Origin: Clostridia bacterium
GTDB lineage: Bacteria > Bacillota > Clostridia > Christensenellales > UBA3700
Length of the DNA: 28,592 nt
Assembly (NCBI GenBank): GCA_900772745.1
Contig: CAAGRV010000090.1
Coordinates: 1 to 28,592, forward strand
Direction: 5' to 3'
In this document: piece by piece, positions 15,038 to 23,363 of the stretch
How positions within the stretch are numbered: the stretch's first letter is position 1
How the letters are laid out: each line of letters starts with the position of its first letter
Notes under the pieces: generated by a model
What the model was told of the DNA's origin: nothing
The model's database searches: none
Seen by the model: the letters and a program-made list of their open reading frames with translations, nothing else
Made by a program: the position numbers and the translations under genes

Positions 15038-15066
15038 TTGAAATAATATATATTATTTGGTATAAT
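15038..15066 (+). promoter_or_regulatory. Promoter of the hydCBA operon
   Basis: TTGAAA (15038-15043) and TATAAT (15061-15066) are 17 bases apart, and the -10 is preceded by TGG, an extended -10 element. Start near 15073 leaves a short leader with GGAGGG before ATG 15095. Confidence 0.85.
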
Positions 15067-15094
15067 AATTGTAAGTTTGTATTGGAGGGAAAAT

Positions 15095-15580
15095 ATGAAA
15101 CTAGAAGACAGCAAGATTATCGACGATATTTTGGTCGCAAATGACAACAATGCGACCAATCTTATCAGCATCTTGCAACAAATCCAAAAACAATTCCATT
15201 ATCTATCCAAAGAAGTGATGGAATATGTAGCCGGGAAGTTGCAAATCAGCACCGCCAAAATATATAGCGTGGCTACGTTCTATGAAAACTTTTCATTGAC
15301 GCCAAAGGGCAAATATATTTTTCGTGTGTGCGACGGAACGGCTTGTCACGTGCGCAAGTCAACTGCTGTGCTCAATGCACTTCGTGGAGAGTTGGGACTT
15401 ATCGACGCCAACACGACGGACGACTTGATGTTCACCATCGAGATTGTATCTTGTCTTGGGGCGTGCGGTCTTGCGCCAGTGTTGACGCTCAATGACGTAG
15501 TTTATCCTGCTATGACGCCTGAAAAAGTCAAAGAGCTTGTCAGAGAGATAAAGGAGAAAGAGTATGGAAAAAATAAATAA
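15095..15580 (+). CDS. hydC: Hydrogenase subunit, NuoE-like [2Fe-2S] protein
   Basis: The small electron-transfer subunit of a trimeric NAD(P)-linked [FeFe]-hydrogenase, related to NuoE of complex I. The 161 residues have the thioredoxin-like fold with the [2Fe-2S] ligands Cys79 and Cys84 (CDGTAC) and Cys120 and Cys124 (CLGAC). The N-terminal helical part (YLSKEVMEYVAGKLQI, KIYSVATFYENF) is typical. ATG 15095 follows GGAGGG; the ATG at 15077 is upstream of that site. The 3' end overlaps the hydB start by 17 bases, implying coupled translation. Confidence 0.93.
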   Translation: MKLEDSKIIDDILVANDNNATNLISILQQIQKQFHYLSKEVMEYVAGKLQISTAKIYSVATFYENFSLTPKGKYIFRVCDGTACHVRKSTAVLNALRGELGLIDANTTDDLMFTIEIVSCLGACGLAPVLTLNDVVYPAMTPEKVKELVREIKEKEYGKNK

Positions 15581-17441
15581 CCTTGCAGAGCTGGAGTTGT
15601 TCCGAGAGGAGGCAAGCGCAAGCCTCGACGCCCAAGCAAAAAAGGTGCTAGTGTGCGCTGGTACTGGTTGTTTGGCTGGCGGTTCGGAAAAGATTTATGG
15701 CAGAATTATTGAGCTGTGCGCCAAGAAAGGTATAGTGGTGCAAGTTTCGCTCGAAAAACACGTAGATCATCAAGGTATTGGCGTAAAAAAGAGCGGTTGC
15801 AACGGCTTTTGTGAGCTAGGTCCACTGCTCCGTATTGACCCTATGGGCTGGCTTTATACCAAAGTTCAGCTTGCCGACTGCGAAGAGATTGTCGAAAAAT
15901 CTATCGTAGGAAATGAGCTTATTGAAAGACTTATTTATGAAAATAATCCAGCGTTTGCAAAGCAAGACGACATTCCGTTCTATGCCAAACAAACTCGTAC
16001 AGTCCTAGCCAACTGCGGACATATCGACGCCGAAGACATTGGCGAATATATTGCTCGTGGCGGTTACAGGGCGCTTGGCAAGGCACTTTTCCAAATGAGT
16101 AGCCAAGATATTTGTAGCGAAATATGCAACTCCAAACTGCGTGGACGTGGTGGCGGTGGTTATCCGACTGGCAGAAAGTGGGAGCAAGTGGCTCGCCAAA
16201 AACAAGCCCAAAAATATATCGTATGCAACGGCGACGAGGGCGATCCTGGCGCATTTATGGACAGAAGTATTATGGAAGGCAATCCGCACTCTGTCATCGA
16301 AGGTATGATGATTGCTGGTGTGGCGACAGGCGCTGACCAAGGCTATATTTATGTGAGAGCAGAGTATCCGCTTGCGGTTGCTCGTTTGCACAAGGCGGTT
16401 GAACAAGCCAAAGAATTGGGATTGCTCGGCGACAATATCCTAGGCAGTGGATTTAGTTTCGATATACATATCAACCAAGGCGCAGGTGCATTCGTGTGCG
16501 GTGAAGGTAGTGCGATGACGGCGTCTATCGAAGGCAATCGTGGTATGCCAAGAGTTAAGCCTCCTCGTACCGTGGAAGCTGGTTTGTTCGGCAAACCAAC
16601 CGTACTCAACAATGTAGAAACATTCTCGACAGTGCCACTTATCATCGAAAAAGGTGCTGACTGGTTCGGGGGCATTGGTACAGAAAGTAGCCCAGGAACA
16701 AAGGCTTTTGCACTCACTGGCAACGTCAAAAATACAGGACTTATAGAAGTGCCTATGGGAACGACTTTGAGAGAAGTCGTATTCGATATTGGTGGCGGTA
16801 TCAAGCACGACAAGAAGTTCAAGGCTGTCCAAATCGGCGGACCATCAGGCGGTTGTTTGACTCAAGAACACCTTGACTTGCCACTTGACTTTGACTCACT
16901 CAAAAAAGTGGGCGCAATGATTGGTAGCGGTGGCTTGGTCGTGATGGACGAGGACACTTGTATGGTAGAAGTTGCTCGTTTCTTTATGAATTTTACGCAG
17001 AACGAGTCTTGCGGAAAGTGTGTGCCTTGCAGAGAAGGTACAAAACGAATGAAAGAAATTTTGGAGAGAATTGTTGCGGGCAACGGCACTCTCAAAGACC
17101 TTGATATGCTCATAGAGCTTGCCGATACAATCAGCGCAACGGCGTTGTGCGGACTGGGCAAAACAGCGGCAGGACCTGTGGTGAGCACGCTCAAATATTT
17201 TAGGGACGAATATATCGCCCACGTCGTGGACAAAAAATGCCCAACCCACGTATGTAGCAAACTCAAAACGATTTATATTGACCCAGATATGTGCAAAGGT
17301 TGTAGCAAATGCGCTAGACAATGCCCAGTGTTCGCTATCAGCGGTACACTCAAAAAGCCGTTCAAGATTGACAGCACAAAATGTATCAAGTGTGGAGCTT
17401 GCGAAGAGGCTTGTCCATTCCACGCTATAAAGGAGAAGTAA
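15564..17441 (+). CDS. hydB: Hydrogenase flavoprotein subunit, NuoF-like
   Basis: Binds FMN and NAD(H) and, in related enzymes, is where electrons are split or merged between NADH and ferredoxin. The 625 residues comprise an N-terminal thioredoxin-like [2Fe-2S] domain (CAGTGC at 31-36 and CNGFC near 80), and the NuoF core with FMN motif GRGGGGYPTGRKWE and GDEGDPGAFMDRS. The [4Fe-4S] site ESCGKCVPCREGT with a later Cys follows, and the C-terminus is a ferredoxin domain with two [4Fe-4S] motifs (CKGCSKCARQCP, CIKCGACEEACP). This is the full architecture of HydB/HndC subunits. AAGGAG precedes ATG 15564; hydA follows after one base. Confidence 0.95.
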   Translation: MEKINNLAELELFREEASASLDAQAKKVLVCAGTGCLAGGSEKIYGRIIELCAKKGIVVQVSLEKHVDHQGIGVKKSGCNGFCELGPLLRIDPMGWLYTKVQLADCEEIVEKSIVGNELIERLIYENNPAFAKQDDIPFYAKQTRTVLANCGHIDAEDIGEYIARGGYRALGKALFQMSSQDICSEICNSKLRGRGGGGYPTGRKWEQVARQKQAQKYIVCNGDEGDPGAFMDRSIMEGNPHSVIEGMMIAGVATGADQGYIYVRAEYPLAVARLHKAVEQAKELGLLGDNILGSGFSFDIHINQGAGAFVCGEGSAMTASIEGNRGMPRVKPPRTVEAGLFGKPTVLNNVETFSTVPLIIEKGADWFGGIGTESSPGTKAFALTGNVKNTGLIEVPMGTTLREVVFDIGGGIKHDKKFKAVQIGGPSGGCLTQEHLDLPLDFDSLKKVGAMIGSGGLVVMDEDTCMVEVARFFMNFTQNESCGKCVPCREGTKRMKEILERIVAGNGTLKDLDMLIELADTISATALCGLGKTAAGPVVSTLKYFRDEYIAHVVDKKCPTHVCSKLKTIYIDPDMCKGCSKCARQCPVFAISGTLKKPFKIDSTKCIKCGACEEACPFHAIKEK

Positions 17442-17442
17442 T

Positions 17443-19155
17443 ATGGGAGTAATGATAATTGACGGACATAGAGTAGAATTCGACAAAGAAAAAAATATCC
17501 TTGCCGTAATTCGTAAGGCAGGAATTGAACTGCCAACATTTTGTTACAACTCCGATTTGTCGATATATGGTGCTTGCCGTATGTGTGTGGTAGAAGATGA
17601 CAAGGGCAATATTCACGCCTCTTGTTCTACACCGCCAAAGGACGGAATGAGTATCAAAACCAATACCGAAAGACTGCATAGACACCGCAAAATGATACTA
17701 GAATTGTTGCTTGCGAGCCACTGCAAAGATTGTACGAGCTGTGAAAAGAACGGCAAGTGCAGACTTCAAGACCTTGCAAGCAAGTTTGGAATCAAGAAAA
17801 TTCGTTTCGAGGACACTCGTCCAAAGGCGGAAATCGACAAGAGTGCAAAGGGTATTGTGAGAGATCCCAACAAGTGCATTTTGTGCGGTGACTGTGTGAG
17901 AATGTGCTCGGAAGTGCAAGGAATTGGTGCGATAGATTTTGCACACCGTGGTAGCAACGTGCGAGTTATGCCTGCGTTTGATTTGCCACTTGGCGAAACC
18001 AACTGCGTCAACTGTGGTCAATGCGCTGCCGTTTGCCCAACGGGCGCTATCGTCATCAACAACCAAACTGACAAGCTTTGGCACTTGCTAGGCAACAAAG
18101 AAAACAAGCGAATTGTTGCCCAAATAGCTCCTGCCGTGCGTGTGGCTATTGGTGAAGAATTCGGCATAATGGAGGGCAAAAACTGCCTTGGCAAGACGGT
18201 TGCGGCACTCAAAAAACTTGGATTTGATGAAGTATATGACACTTCACTTGCAGCCGACTTGACCGTCATCGAAGAGTCCAACGAGTTCTTAGACAGAGTC
18301 AACAATGGCGGTGTGATGCCAATGTTTACGTCGTGCTGTCCAGGTTGGATACAATATGTGGAAAAAATCCACCCAGAGATTTTGCCGAATATATCTACTT
18401 GTAGATCGCCTATGAGTATGTTTTCGAGCGTTATCAAGGACTACTATAACAAGAAAAAAGCCGAAGACGGCAAGGACACTTACGTCATCGCAATTATGCC
18501 TTGTACCGCCAAGAAATATGAGGCGGACAGACAAGAGTTTTTGGCAGAAGATGGCAGACAAGAAACTGACCTTGTTATCACCACCAGCGAGCTGGTCAAG
18601 ATGATCAAGCGCGCGGGCATTTTGTTCGACGAGATAGAGGACGAGGCTCCTGATATGCCGTTCGGATTGTACAGCGGTGCAGGTCTTATCTTTGGTGTGA
18701 CAGGCGGTGTGACCGAGGCGGTTATTCGTCGTTGTACCACCGAGAAAACCAAGGACGCTTTGGACAAAATCGCAATACTTGGCGTGCGTGGCAGAGAAGT
18801 GCTGAAAAAGACAAGCTTTATGATAGGCGAGAGAGAAATCAAAGTGGCTATTGTGTACGGACTTAAAGCGGCGGGCGACCTTATCCGTGATATTCAGTCG
18901 GGCAAAGAGAAGTTCGACTTCGTGGAAGTGATGGCATGTCCAGAGGGCTGTATTGCGGGCGGTGGTCAACCTTGCAATCAATATCAAGACAGAGAATATC
19001 GTGCAAAAGGCTTGTATCACGCTGACAACAAACTTCAAATCAAGTTCTCAGACCAAAATCCGTCCGTGACTCAAATATACGATTATATTGTCGGCAAAAA
19101 GCGACACGAGTTGCTCCATATCGACTATGTAAAAGAGAACAAAGACAATCACTAA
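17443..19155 (+). CDS. hydA: [FeFe]-hydrogenase catalytic subunit
   Basis: Produces H2 from protons at the H-cluster. The 570-residue protein has the M3 layout of clostridial CpI: a [2Fe-2S] domain (Cys34, 45, 48, 61), a His-ligated [4Fe-4S] site (HCKDCTSC), two [4Fe-4S] clusters (CILCGDCVRMC, CVNCGQCAAVCP), and the H domain. All three signatures are intact: TSCCPGW (296-302), MPCTAKKYE (from 352) and MACPEGCIAGGGQP (from 497). The H-cluster cysteines fall at 299, 354, 499 and 503, within a residue of CpI numbering. With hydC and hydB it should form an NADH/ferredoxin-linked enzyme. Maturases HydEFG are not in the window. Confidence 0.96.
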   Translation: MGVMIIDGHRVEFDKEKNILAVIRKAGIELPTFCYNSDLSIYGACRMCVVEDDKGNIHASCSTPPKDGMSIKTNTERLHRHRKMILELLLASHCKDCTSCEKNGKCRLQDLASKFGIKKIRFEDTRPKAEIDKSAKGIVRDPNKCILCGDCVRMCSEVQGIGAIDFAHRGSNVRVMPAFDLPLGETNCVNCGQCAAVCPTGAIVINNQTDKLWHLLGNKENKRIVAQIAPAVRVAIGEEFGIMEGKNCLGKTVAALKKLGFDEVYDTSLAADLTVIEESNEFLDRVNNGGVMPMFTSCCPGWIQYVEKIHPEILPNISTCRSPMSMFSSVIKDYYNKKKAEDGKDTYVIAIMPCTAKKYEADRQEFLAEDGRQETDLVITTSELVKMIKRAGILFDEIEDEAPDMPFGLYSGAGLIFGVTGGVTEAVIRRCTTEKTKDALDKIAILGVRGREVLKKTSFMIGEREIKVAIVYGLKAAGDLIRDIQSGKEKFDFVEVMACPEGCIAGGGQPCNQYQDREYRAKGLYHADNKLQIKFSDQNPSVTQIYDYIVGKKRHELLHIDYVKENKDNH

Positions 19156-19164
19156 TCAAACAAG

Positions 19165-19189
19165 AAAGTGGCAACTAGCCACTTTTTTT
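19165..19189 (+). terminator. Strong intrinsic terminator after hydA
   Basis: AAAGTGGC (19165-19172), loop AACTA, GCCACTTT (19178-19185), then T residues to 19189. Confidence 0.93.
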
Positions 19190-19328
19190 GTGCAAAAAAT
19201 AAAATGCAAATGTGTGAGAAAAAACAAAAAATATCGATATGTATCGAGTTTTTGGCATACAAATTGGAATGGGAAAAATACTGCCCAAAATAAATATGGC
19301 AAGCTCAAAATAAATGGGGAGTTTGGTG

Positions 19329-19357
19329 TTGACTTTGGAGCTGATTTCTTTTATAAT
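19329..19357 (+). promoter_or_regulatory. Promoter of the ABC importer operon
   Basis: TTGACT (19329-19334) and TATAAT (19352-19357) are 17 bases apart. Start near 19364 gives a ~27-base leader with AAAGGAG, so there is no T-box or other leader riboswitch of the kind that controls trpXYZ in streptococci. Confidence 0.8.
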
Positions 19358-19390
19358 ATTATTTAATATAAATAAAAAGGAGATATAGTT

Positions 19391-20398
19391 ATGGTAAAAC
19401 TTAAAAAGACTATGAAAATGAAAAAGATCTACATAACGCTTTTGCTCGTGACAATGCTTGTTGCACTTGTAGCGGGTACACTTGTAGGTTGCGGACCAAA
19501 GGCAGATTATACTGTTGGAATTATCCAATTTATGCCTCACGGAGCTTTGGACAAAGCCAATGAGGGATTTAGAGATGAACTGACAAGACTGATGAAAGAG
19601 GCAGGAAAGACAGTCAAGTTCGAAAATAAAAATGCCCAAGGCGAGCAAGCCAACAATACAACTATTGCAGACACTCTTGTGAGCAAAAATGTTGATTTGA
19701 TTTACGCTATTGCAACACCATCGGCACAAGCCGCTGTAAATGCAACAAGCAAGACGCCAATTCTATTCAATGCGGTGACCGACCCAGTCGATGCGGGACT
19801 TGTAAAAAGTGCCACCAAACCTGACTGCAACGTATCGGGTTGTAGTGATATGAACCCTATCGCCAAACAAGTAGAGTTGATGACCCAACTTGTACCAAAC
19901 GCAAAGAAATTCGGCGTGTTGTATACCGCTGGTGAGAGAAACTCCGAAATCCAAGCCAATATGGTAGTCGAAGAGTGCAAAAAATACAATATCGCTGTCG
20001 AAGTTGAAAAAATCAACGATATCAACGATATTGGCAACGCACTTGGCTCACTCAAAAGCAACGGAGCTCAATGTGTGTACATTCCTACCGACAACGTACT
20101 AGCTGATGCGGCGTCTACCGTACATGCCCAAAACACAACTGGCAAATACAACTTGCCTATCGTGTGCGGAGATGAAACAATGACAAGCCATTGTGGCGTG
20201 GCAACATACGGACTTGATTATTACAATCTCGGTGTGATTGCAGGCAAGATGGCATTCGAGATTTTGGTAAATGGCAAGGACGTATCAACTATGCCAGTAG
20301 AATTCCAAACAGACAACTTCAAGTTGACAACATACAAAAACATTGCAAGCGCAATAGGATTTGACATTCCACAATCTGTGATTGATATGGTCAAATAA
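19391..20398 (+). CDS. ABC importer substrate-binding lipoprotein, first copy
   Basis: A 335-residue extracellular receptor tethered to the membrane. The N-terminus has a Lys-rich start, a hydrophobic stretch (ITLLLVTMLVALVAGTL) and the lipobox LVGC, with the lipidated Cys near residue 35. The mature part is a two-lobe periplasmic-binding fold of the TrpX/YtrX type (ABC_sub_bind family), seen in YTVGIIQFMPHGALDKANEGF, DLIYAIATPSAQA, KKFGVLYTAGERNS and CVYIPTDN. Related operons transport aromatic or other amino acids; the ligand here is not determined. A paralog follows directly, then the permease and ATPase. Confidence 0.9.
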   Translation: MVKLKKTMKMKKIYITLLLVTMLVALVAGTLVGCGPKADYTVGIIQFMPHGALDKANEGFRDELTRLMKEAGKTVKFENKNAQGEQANNTTIADTLVSKNVDLIYAIATPSAQAAVNATSKTPILFNAVTDPVDAGLVKSATKPDCNVSGCSDMNPIAKQVELMTQLVPNAKKFGVLYTAGERNSEIQANMVVEECKKYNIAVEVEKINDINDIGNALGSLKSNGAQCVYIPTDNVLADAASTVHAQNTTGKYNLPIVCGDETMTSHCGVATYGLDYYNLGVIAGKMAFEILVNGKDVSTMPVEFQTDNFKLTTYKNIASAIGFDIPQSVIDMVK

Positions 20399-20421
20399 CT
20401 CGCTTTCAAAGGAGATAATTT

Positions 20422-21429
20422 ATGAACAAGAACAAGGCAAATGGTGCAATGAAGATTTTCACATTCGTGATTTGCGTAATGCTCGTTACGTCTATGATGG
20501 TTTTTGCCATGCTAGGCTGTAAGCCAAAGGCTGACTATACGGTGGGCATTATCCAACTTTTGCCACACGGAGCGCTCGACAAAGCCAATCAAGGTTTTCA
20601 AGAAGAGCTCACTCGTTTGATGACAGAGACTGGCAAGACAGTTGCTTTCGACAACAACAATGCGCAAGGCGAGGCGTCCAACAACACAACTATCGCCGAC
20701 AAGCTTGTTACTAAGCGTGTTGATTTGATTTATGCTATTGCCACACCATCTGCCCAAGCCGTTGCCAACGCAACCCAAACTATCCCTGTCATTGCCAATG
20801 CAGTGACAGACCTTGTGAGTGCAGGTTTGGTGGACAGCAACGAAAAGCCAGGTCGCAATGTGTCTGGTTGTAGCGACATCAACCCAATCGCAAAACAATT
20901 CGAATTGATGATGGAGCTTGTACCAAACGCTAAGACATTTGGCGTAATGTACACAGCGGCAGAGAGCAATTCTGCATATCAAGCCAAGGTTTTGAAAGAA
21001 GAGTGTGACAAACACAATATCAACTTGATTGTAAAAACTATCAACGATATCAACGAAATTGATGCTGCGCTCGGTACTTTGAGCAAAGCAGGAGTAGAGT
21101 GCTTGTACATTCCTACCGACAACATTCTTGCAGAGTCTTCTAGCACTGTTCACTCTTGCAACATTGCCAGCAACTACAACTTGCCAATCGTATTCGGCGA
21201 GGCTGGTCCAAACAAGAATTGCGGTGTCGCAACCTATGGCGTAGATTATACCCAACTTGGCAAGATTGCAGCAAAGATGGCATTCGACATTTTGGTAAAC
21301 GGCAAAGATATTTCTACTATGCCAGTCCAAACACAAACTGACAACTTCGAGTACAATGTGAATGAAAACATTGCCAAAGACATTGGATTTACCATTCCAC
21401 AAAGCGTACTTGATAGACTTAACAAATAA
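20422..21429 (+). CDS. ABC importer substrate-binding lipoprotein, second copy
   Basis: A tandem paralog of the preceding gene, also 335 residues, alignable along its whole length without large gaps. The lipobox is MLGC near residue 33. Strands and loops shared with the first copy include YTVGIIQLLPHGALDKANQGF, DLIYAIATPSAQA and CLYIPTDNILA. The copies differ in presumed ligand-contact loops, for example GEAGPNKNCG here against GDETMTSHCG in the first. This suggests two receptors serving one permease with related but not identical ligands. AAAGGAG lies just before ATG 20422, 23 bases after the first copy ends. Confidence 0.9.
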   Translation: MNKNKANGAMKIFTFVICVMLVTSMMVFAMLGCKPKADYTVGIIQLLPHGALDKANQGFQEELTRLMTETGKTVAFDNNNAQGEASNNTTIADKLVTKRVDLIYAIATPSAQAVANATQTIPVIANAVTDLVSAGLVDSNEKPGRNVSGCSDINPIAKQFELMMELVPNAKTFGVMYTAAESNSAYQAKVLKEECDKHNINLIVKTINDINEIDAALGTLSKAGVECLYIPTDNILAESSSTVHSCNIASNYNLPIVFGEAGPNKNCGVATYGVDYTQLGKIAAKMAFDILVNGKDISTMPVQTQTDNFEYNVNENIAKDIGFTIPQSVLDRLNK

Positions 21430-21459
21430 TACAAAAGGAAGCCTTAGGGCGAAAGAAAA

Positions 21460-22491
21460 ATGGAATTTTTGAATATGATTTTGAGTGGTACCAACCAAGG
21501 TATCCTATGGGGAATAATGGCACTTGGCGTGTACATTACTTTCCGTCTGCTCGATTTTGCAGACTTGACTGTGGAGGGAAGTTTTGCGACAGGTGGTGCT
21601 GTGGCAGCTATGCTCATCTCCAAAAATTGTGATCCATTCGTTGCTTGCCTCGTGGCACTCGTTGCGGGTGCTTGTGCAGGTGCAGTGACTGGACTTCTCA
21701 ACACCAAACTAAAAATACCTCCAATCTTGGCAGGTATCTTGACAATGACAGCTCTCTATACTATCAACTTGCTCATTATGGGCAACAAAAGCTCAATCGC
21801 TATTTTGCCAACGAAGAGTATGTTCGCTATCGTAGAAGGCTGGTTCAAAGTTATCCCACGTACGTATATCATTTTGATAATTGGACTTGTGTTCAGTGCG
21901 ATTGTAGTCGGAGTATCTTATTGGTTCTTCGGCACCGAGATAGGTAGCTCTATCCGTGCAACCGGCGCCAATGAAAAAATGTGCCGTGCGCAAGGTATCA
22001 ATACCGATTCTACCAAGATTTTGGGATTGATGATTTCCAATGCGCTTGTTGCGTTCTCTGGAGCTTTCATTGCCCAACAGCAAGGCACAGGTAACCTTAC
22101 TATGGGTGTAGGCGCTATCGTTATTGGTCTGGCATCTGTCGTAATCGGCGAAACAATCATCTCGTCCAAGCGCAACTTCCTTGCTCGATTGATTAGTATT
22201 TTCTTAGGTAGCGTCATCTATCGTTTGATTATTACTATCGTGTACTATCTCGGACTTGGCACAGAATACACCAAGCTTTTGACAGCGGTTATCATCGTGA
22301 TTGCACTATCTTTGCCAACACTCAAAGGCAAGTTCGCAACCAACAAACGCACAAAGACTGCATCTGCCAATCCTACTGACGTGACCTTGAATGATGAACT
22401 TACCGACGCCCAAATCGAAAAGGAGCAAGCTCAAACACAAGTTGTACAGAGCGTTGCTTGTGAAACAAAGGAGGAAGAGAAGAATGCTTAA
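21460..22491 (+). CDS. ABC importer permease (TrpY-like)
   Basis: The membrane channel of the importer, in the branched-chain-amino-acid/TrpY permease family. The 343 residues contain about eight to nine hydrophobic segments, with the characteristic ITFRLLDFADLTVEGSFATG near the start, and IRATGANEKMCRAQGIN, the cytoplasmic coupling loop that contacts the ATPase. The last ~50 residues (from KRTKTASANP) are a hydrophilic, Gln/Glu/Thr-rich tail not usual in this family. The Shine-Dalgarno is weak (AAAGGAAG lies too far upstream at ~21434), so coupling to the upstream gene is possible. The stop overlaps the ATPase start by eight bases. Confidence 0.92.
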   Translation: MEFLNMILSGTNQGILWGIMALGVYITFRLLDFADLTVEGSFATGGAVAAMLISKNCDPFVACLVALVAGACAGAVTGLLNTKLKIPPILAGILTMTALYTINLLIMGNKSSIAILPTKSMFAIVEGWFKVIPRTYIILIIGLVFSAIVVGVSYWFFGTEIGSSIRATGANEKMCRAQGINTDSTKILGLMISNALVAFSGAFIAQQQGTGNLTMGVGAIVIGLASVVIGETIISSKRNFLARLISIFLGSVIYRLIITIVYYLGLGTEYTKLLTAVIIVIALSLPTLKGKFATNKRTKTASANPTDVTLNDELTDAQIEKEQAQTQVVQSVACETKEEEKNA

Positions 22492-23278
22492 ACTTACCAA
22501 CATACACAAGACATTTAACATTGGCACAGTCAATGAGAAGAAAGCACTCTCTGGACTCAATTTCCAAATGGACGAGGGCGACTTCGTGACAGTCATCGGT
22601 GGCAACGGAGCTGGTAAATCTACTATGCTCAATATCATCTCAGGCGTTTTCCCAGTAGAAGAGGGAAGTATCGAAATCGACGGCAAGGACATCACCAAAC
22701 TTGCCGAATACAAGAGAGCCAACGTGCTAGGCAGAGTTTTCCAAGACCCAATGGTCGGCACAGCTGCCAATATGAGTATTGTGGAGAACTTGGCACTTGC
22801 TAGTCGCCGTGGAGAGAGAAGAGGACTTCGTTGGTGCGTGAAGAAGTCTGATATAGAAGAGTATAAGCAAAAAGTGGCAACATTGGGACTCAATCTCGAA
22901 GACAGATTGACGTCAAAGGTAGGTTTGTTATCAGGTGGACAAAGACAAGCATTGACCTTGCTTATGGCAACACTCAAACGACCAAAATTGTTGCTACTTG
23001 ATGAACATACCGCAGCACTTGACCCAAAGACAGCTGCCAAAGTGTTGGAACTCACTGAAGAAATCACTTCTCGTGACAACTTGACCACCATTATGATTAC
23101 TCACAATATGAAAGACGCTATCCGCTATGGCAACAGACTTATTATGATGCACAACGGCAATATCATCTATGACGTCAAGGGTGAAGAAAAGAAGAATTTG
23201 ACAGTGGCTGACCTACTCAAAAAATTTGAAGAAGTATCGGGCACTCAAATGGCAAATGACAGAATGTTGATGAACTAA
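22484..23278 (+). CDS. ABC importer ATPase (TrpZ-like)
   Basis: Supplies ATP-driven power to the importer on the cytoplasmic face. The 264 residues contain Walker A GGNGAGKST (39-47), the Q-loop region RVFQDPMVG, the signature LSGGQRQ, Walker B LLLLDEHTAALDP and the switch His in TIMITHNM. The basic segment SRRGERRGLRW between Q-loop and signature is typical of this subfamily. The start is ATG 22484, with AAGGAGG at 22468-22474; longer in-frame starts fall inside the permease gene. It ends the operon at a strong terminator. Confidence 0.95.
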   Translation: MLKLTNIHKTFNIGTVNEKKALSGLNFQMDEGDFVTVIGGNGAGKSTMLNIISGVFPVEEGSIEIDGKDITKLAEYKRANVLGRVFQDPMVGTAANMSIVENLALASRRGERRGLRWCVKKSDIEEYKQKVATLGLNLEDRLTSKVGLLSGGQRQALTLLMATLKRPKLLLLDEHTAALDPKTAAKVLELTEEITSRDNLTTIMITHNMKDAIRYGNRLIMMHNGNIIYDVKGEEKKNLTVADLLKKFEEVSGTQMANDRMLMN

Positions 23279-23283
23279 AAATT

Positions 23284-23308
23284 GAGCAAGCAAGTCTTGC
23301 TCTTTTTT
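23284..23308 (+). terminator. Strong intrinsic terminator after the ABC operon
   Basis: GAGCAAG (23284-23290), loop CAAGT, CTTGCTC (23296-23302), then six T residues. Confidence 0.93.
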
Positions 23309-23328
23309 ATGATTTTTGTGTTTTACCA

Positions 23329-23357
23329 TTGAAATTGTTATTTATTTATATTATAAT
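23329..23357 (+). promoter_or_regulatory. Promoter of tcdA, predicted to give a leaderless mRNA
   Basis: TTGAAA (23329-23334) and TATAAT (23352-23357) are 17 bases apart. Seven bases past the -10 is position 23364, exactly the A of the tcdA start codon. There is no Shine-Dalgarno in the six bases between. Confidence 0.75.
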
Positions 23358-23363
23358 GATTAT

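Noticed and set aside
18289..19038. A 249-codon - strand frame antisense to hydA
   Set aside because: No recognisable protein features, and it runs opposite the H-cluster motifs of an unmistakable gene.
19190..19390. A T-box leader for the TrpXYZ-like importer
   Set aside because: No AGGGTGGNACCGCG-type T-box sequence or terminator/antiterminator pair, and the promoter lies only ~30 bases before the first gene.
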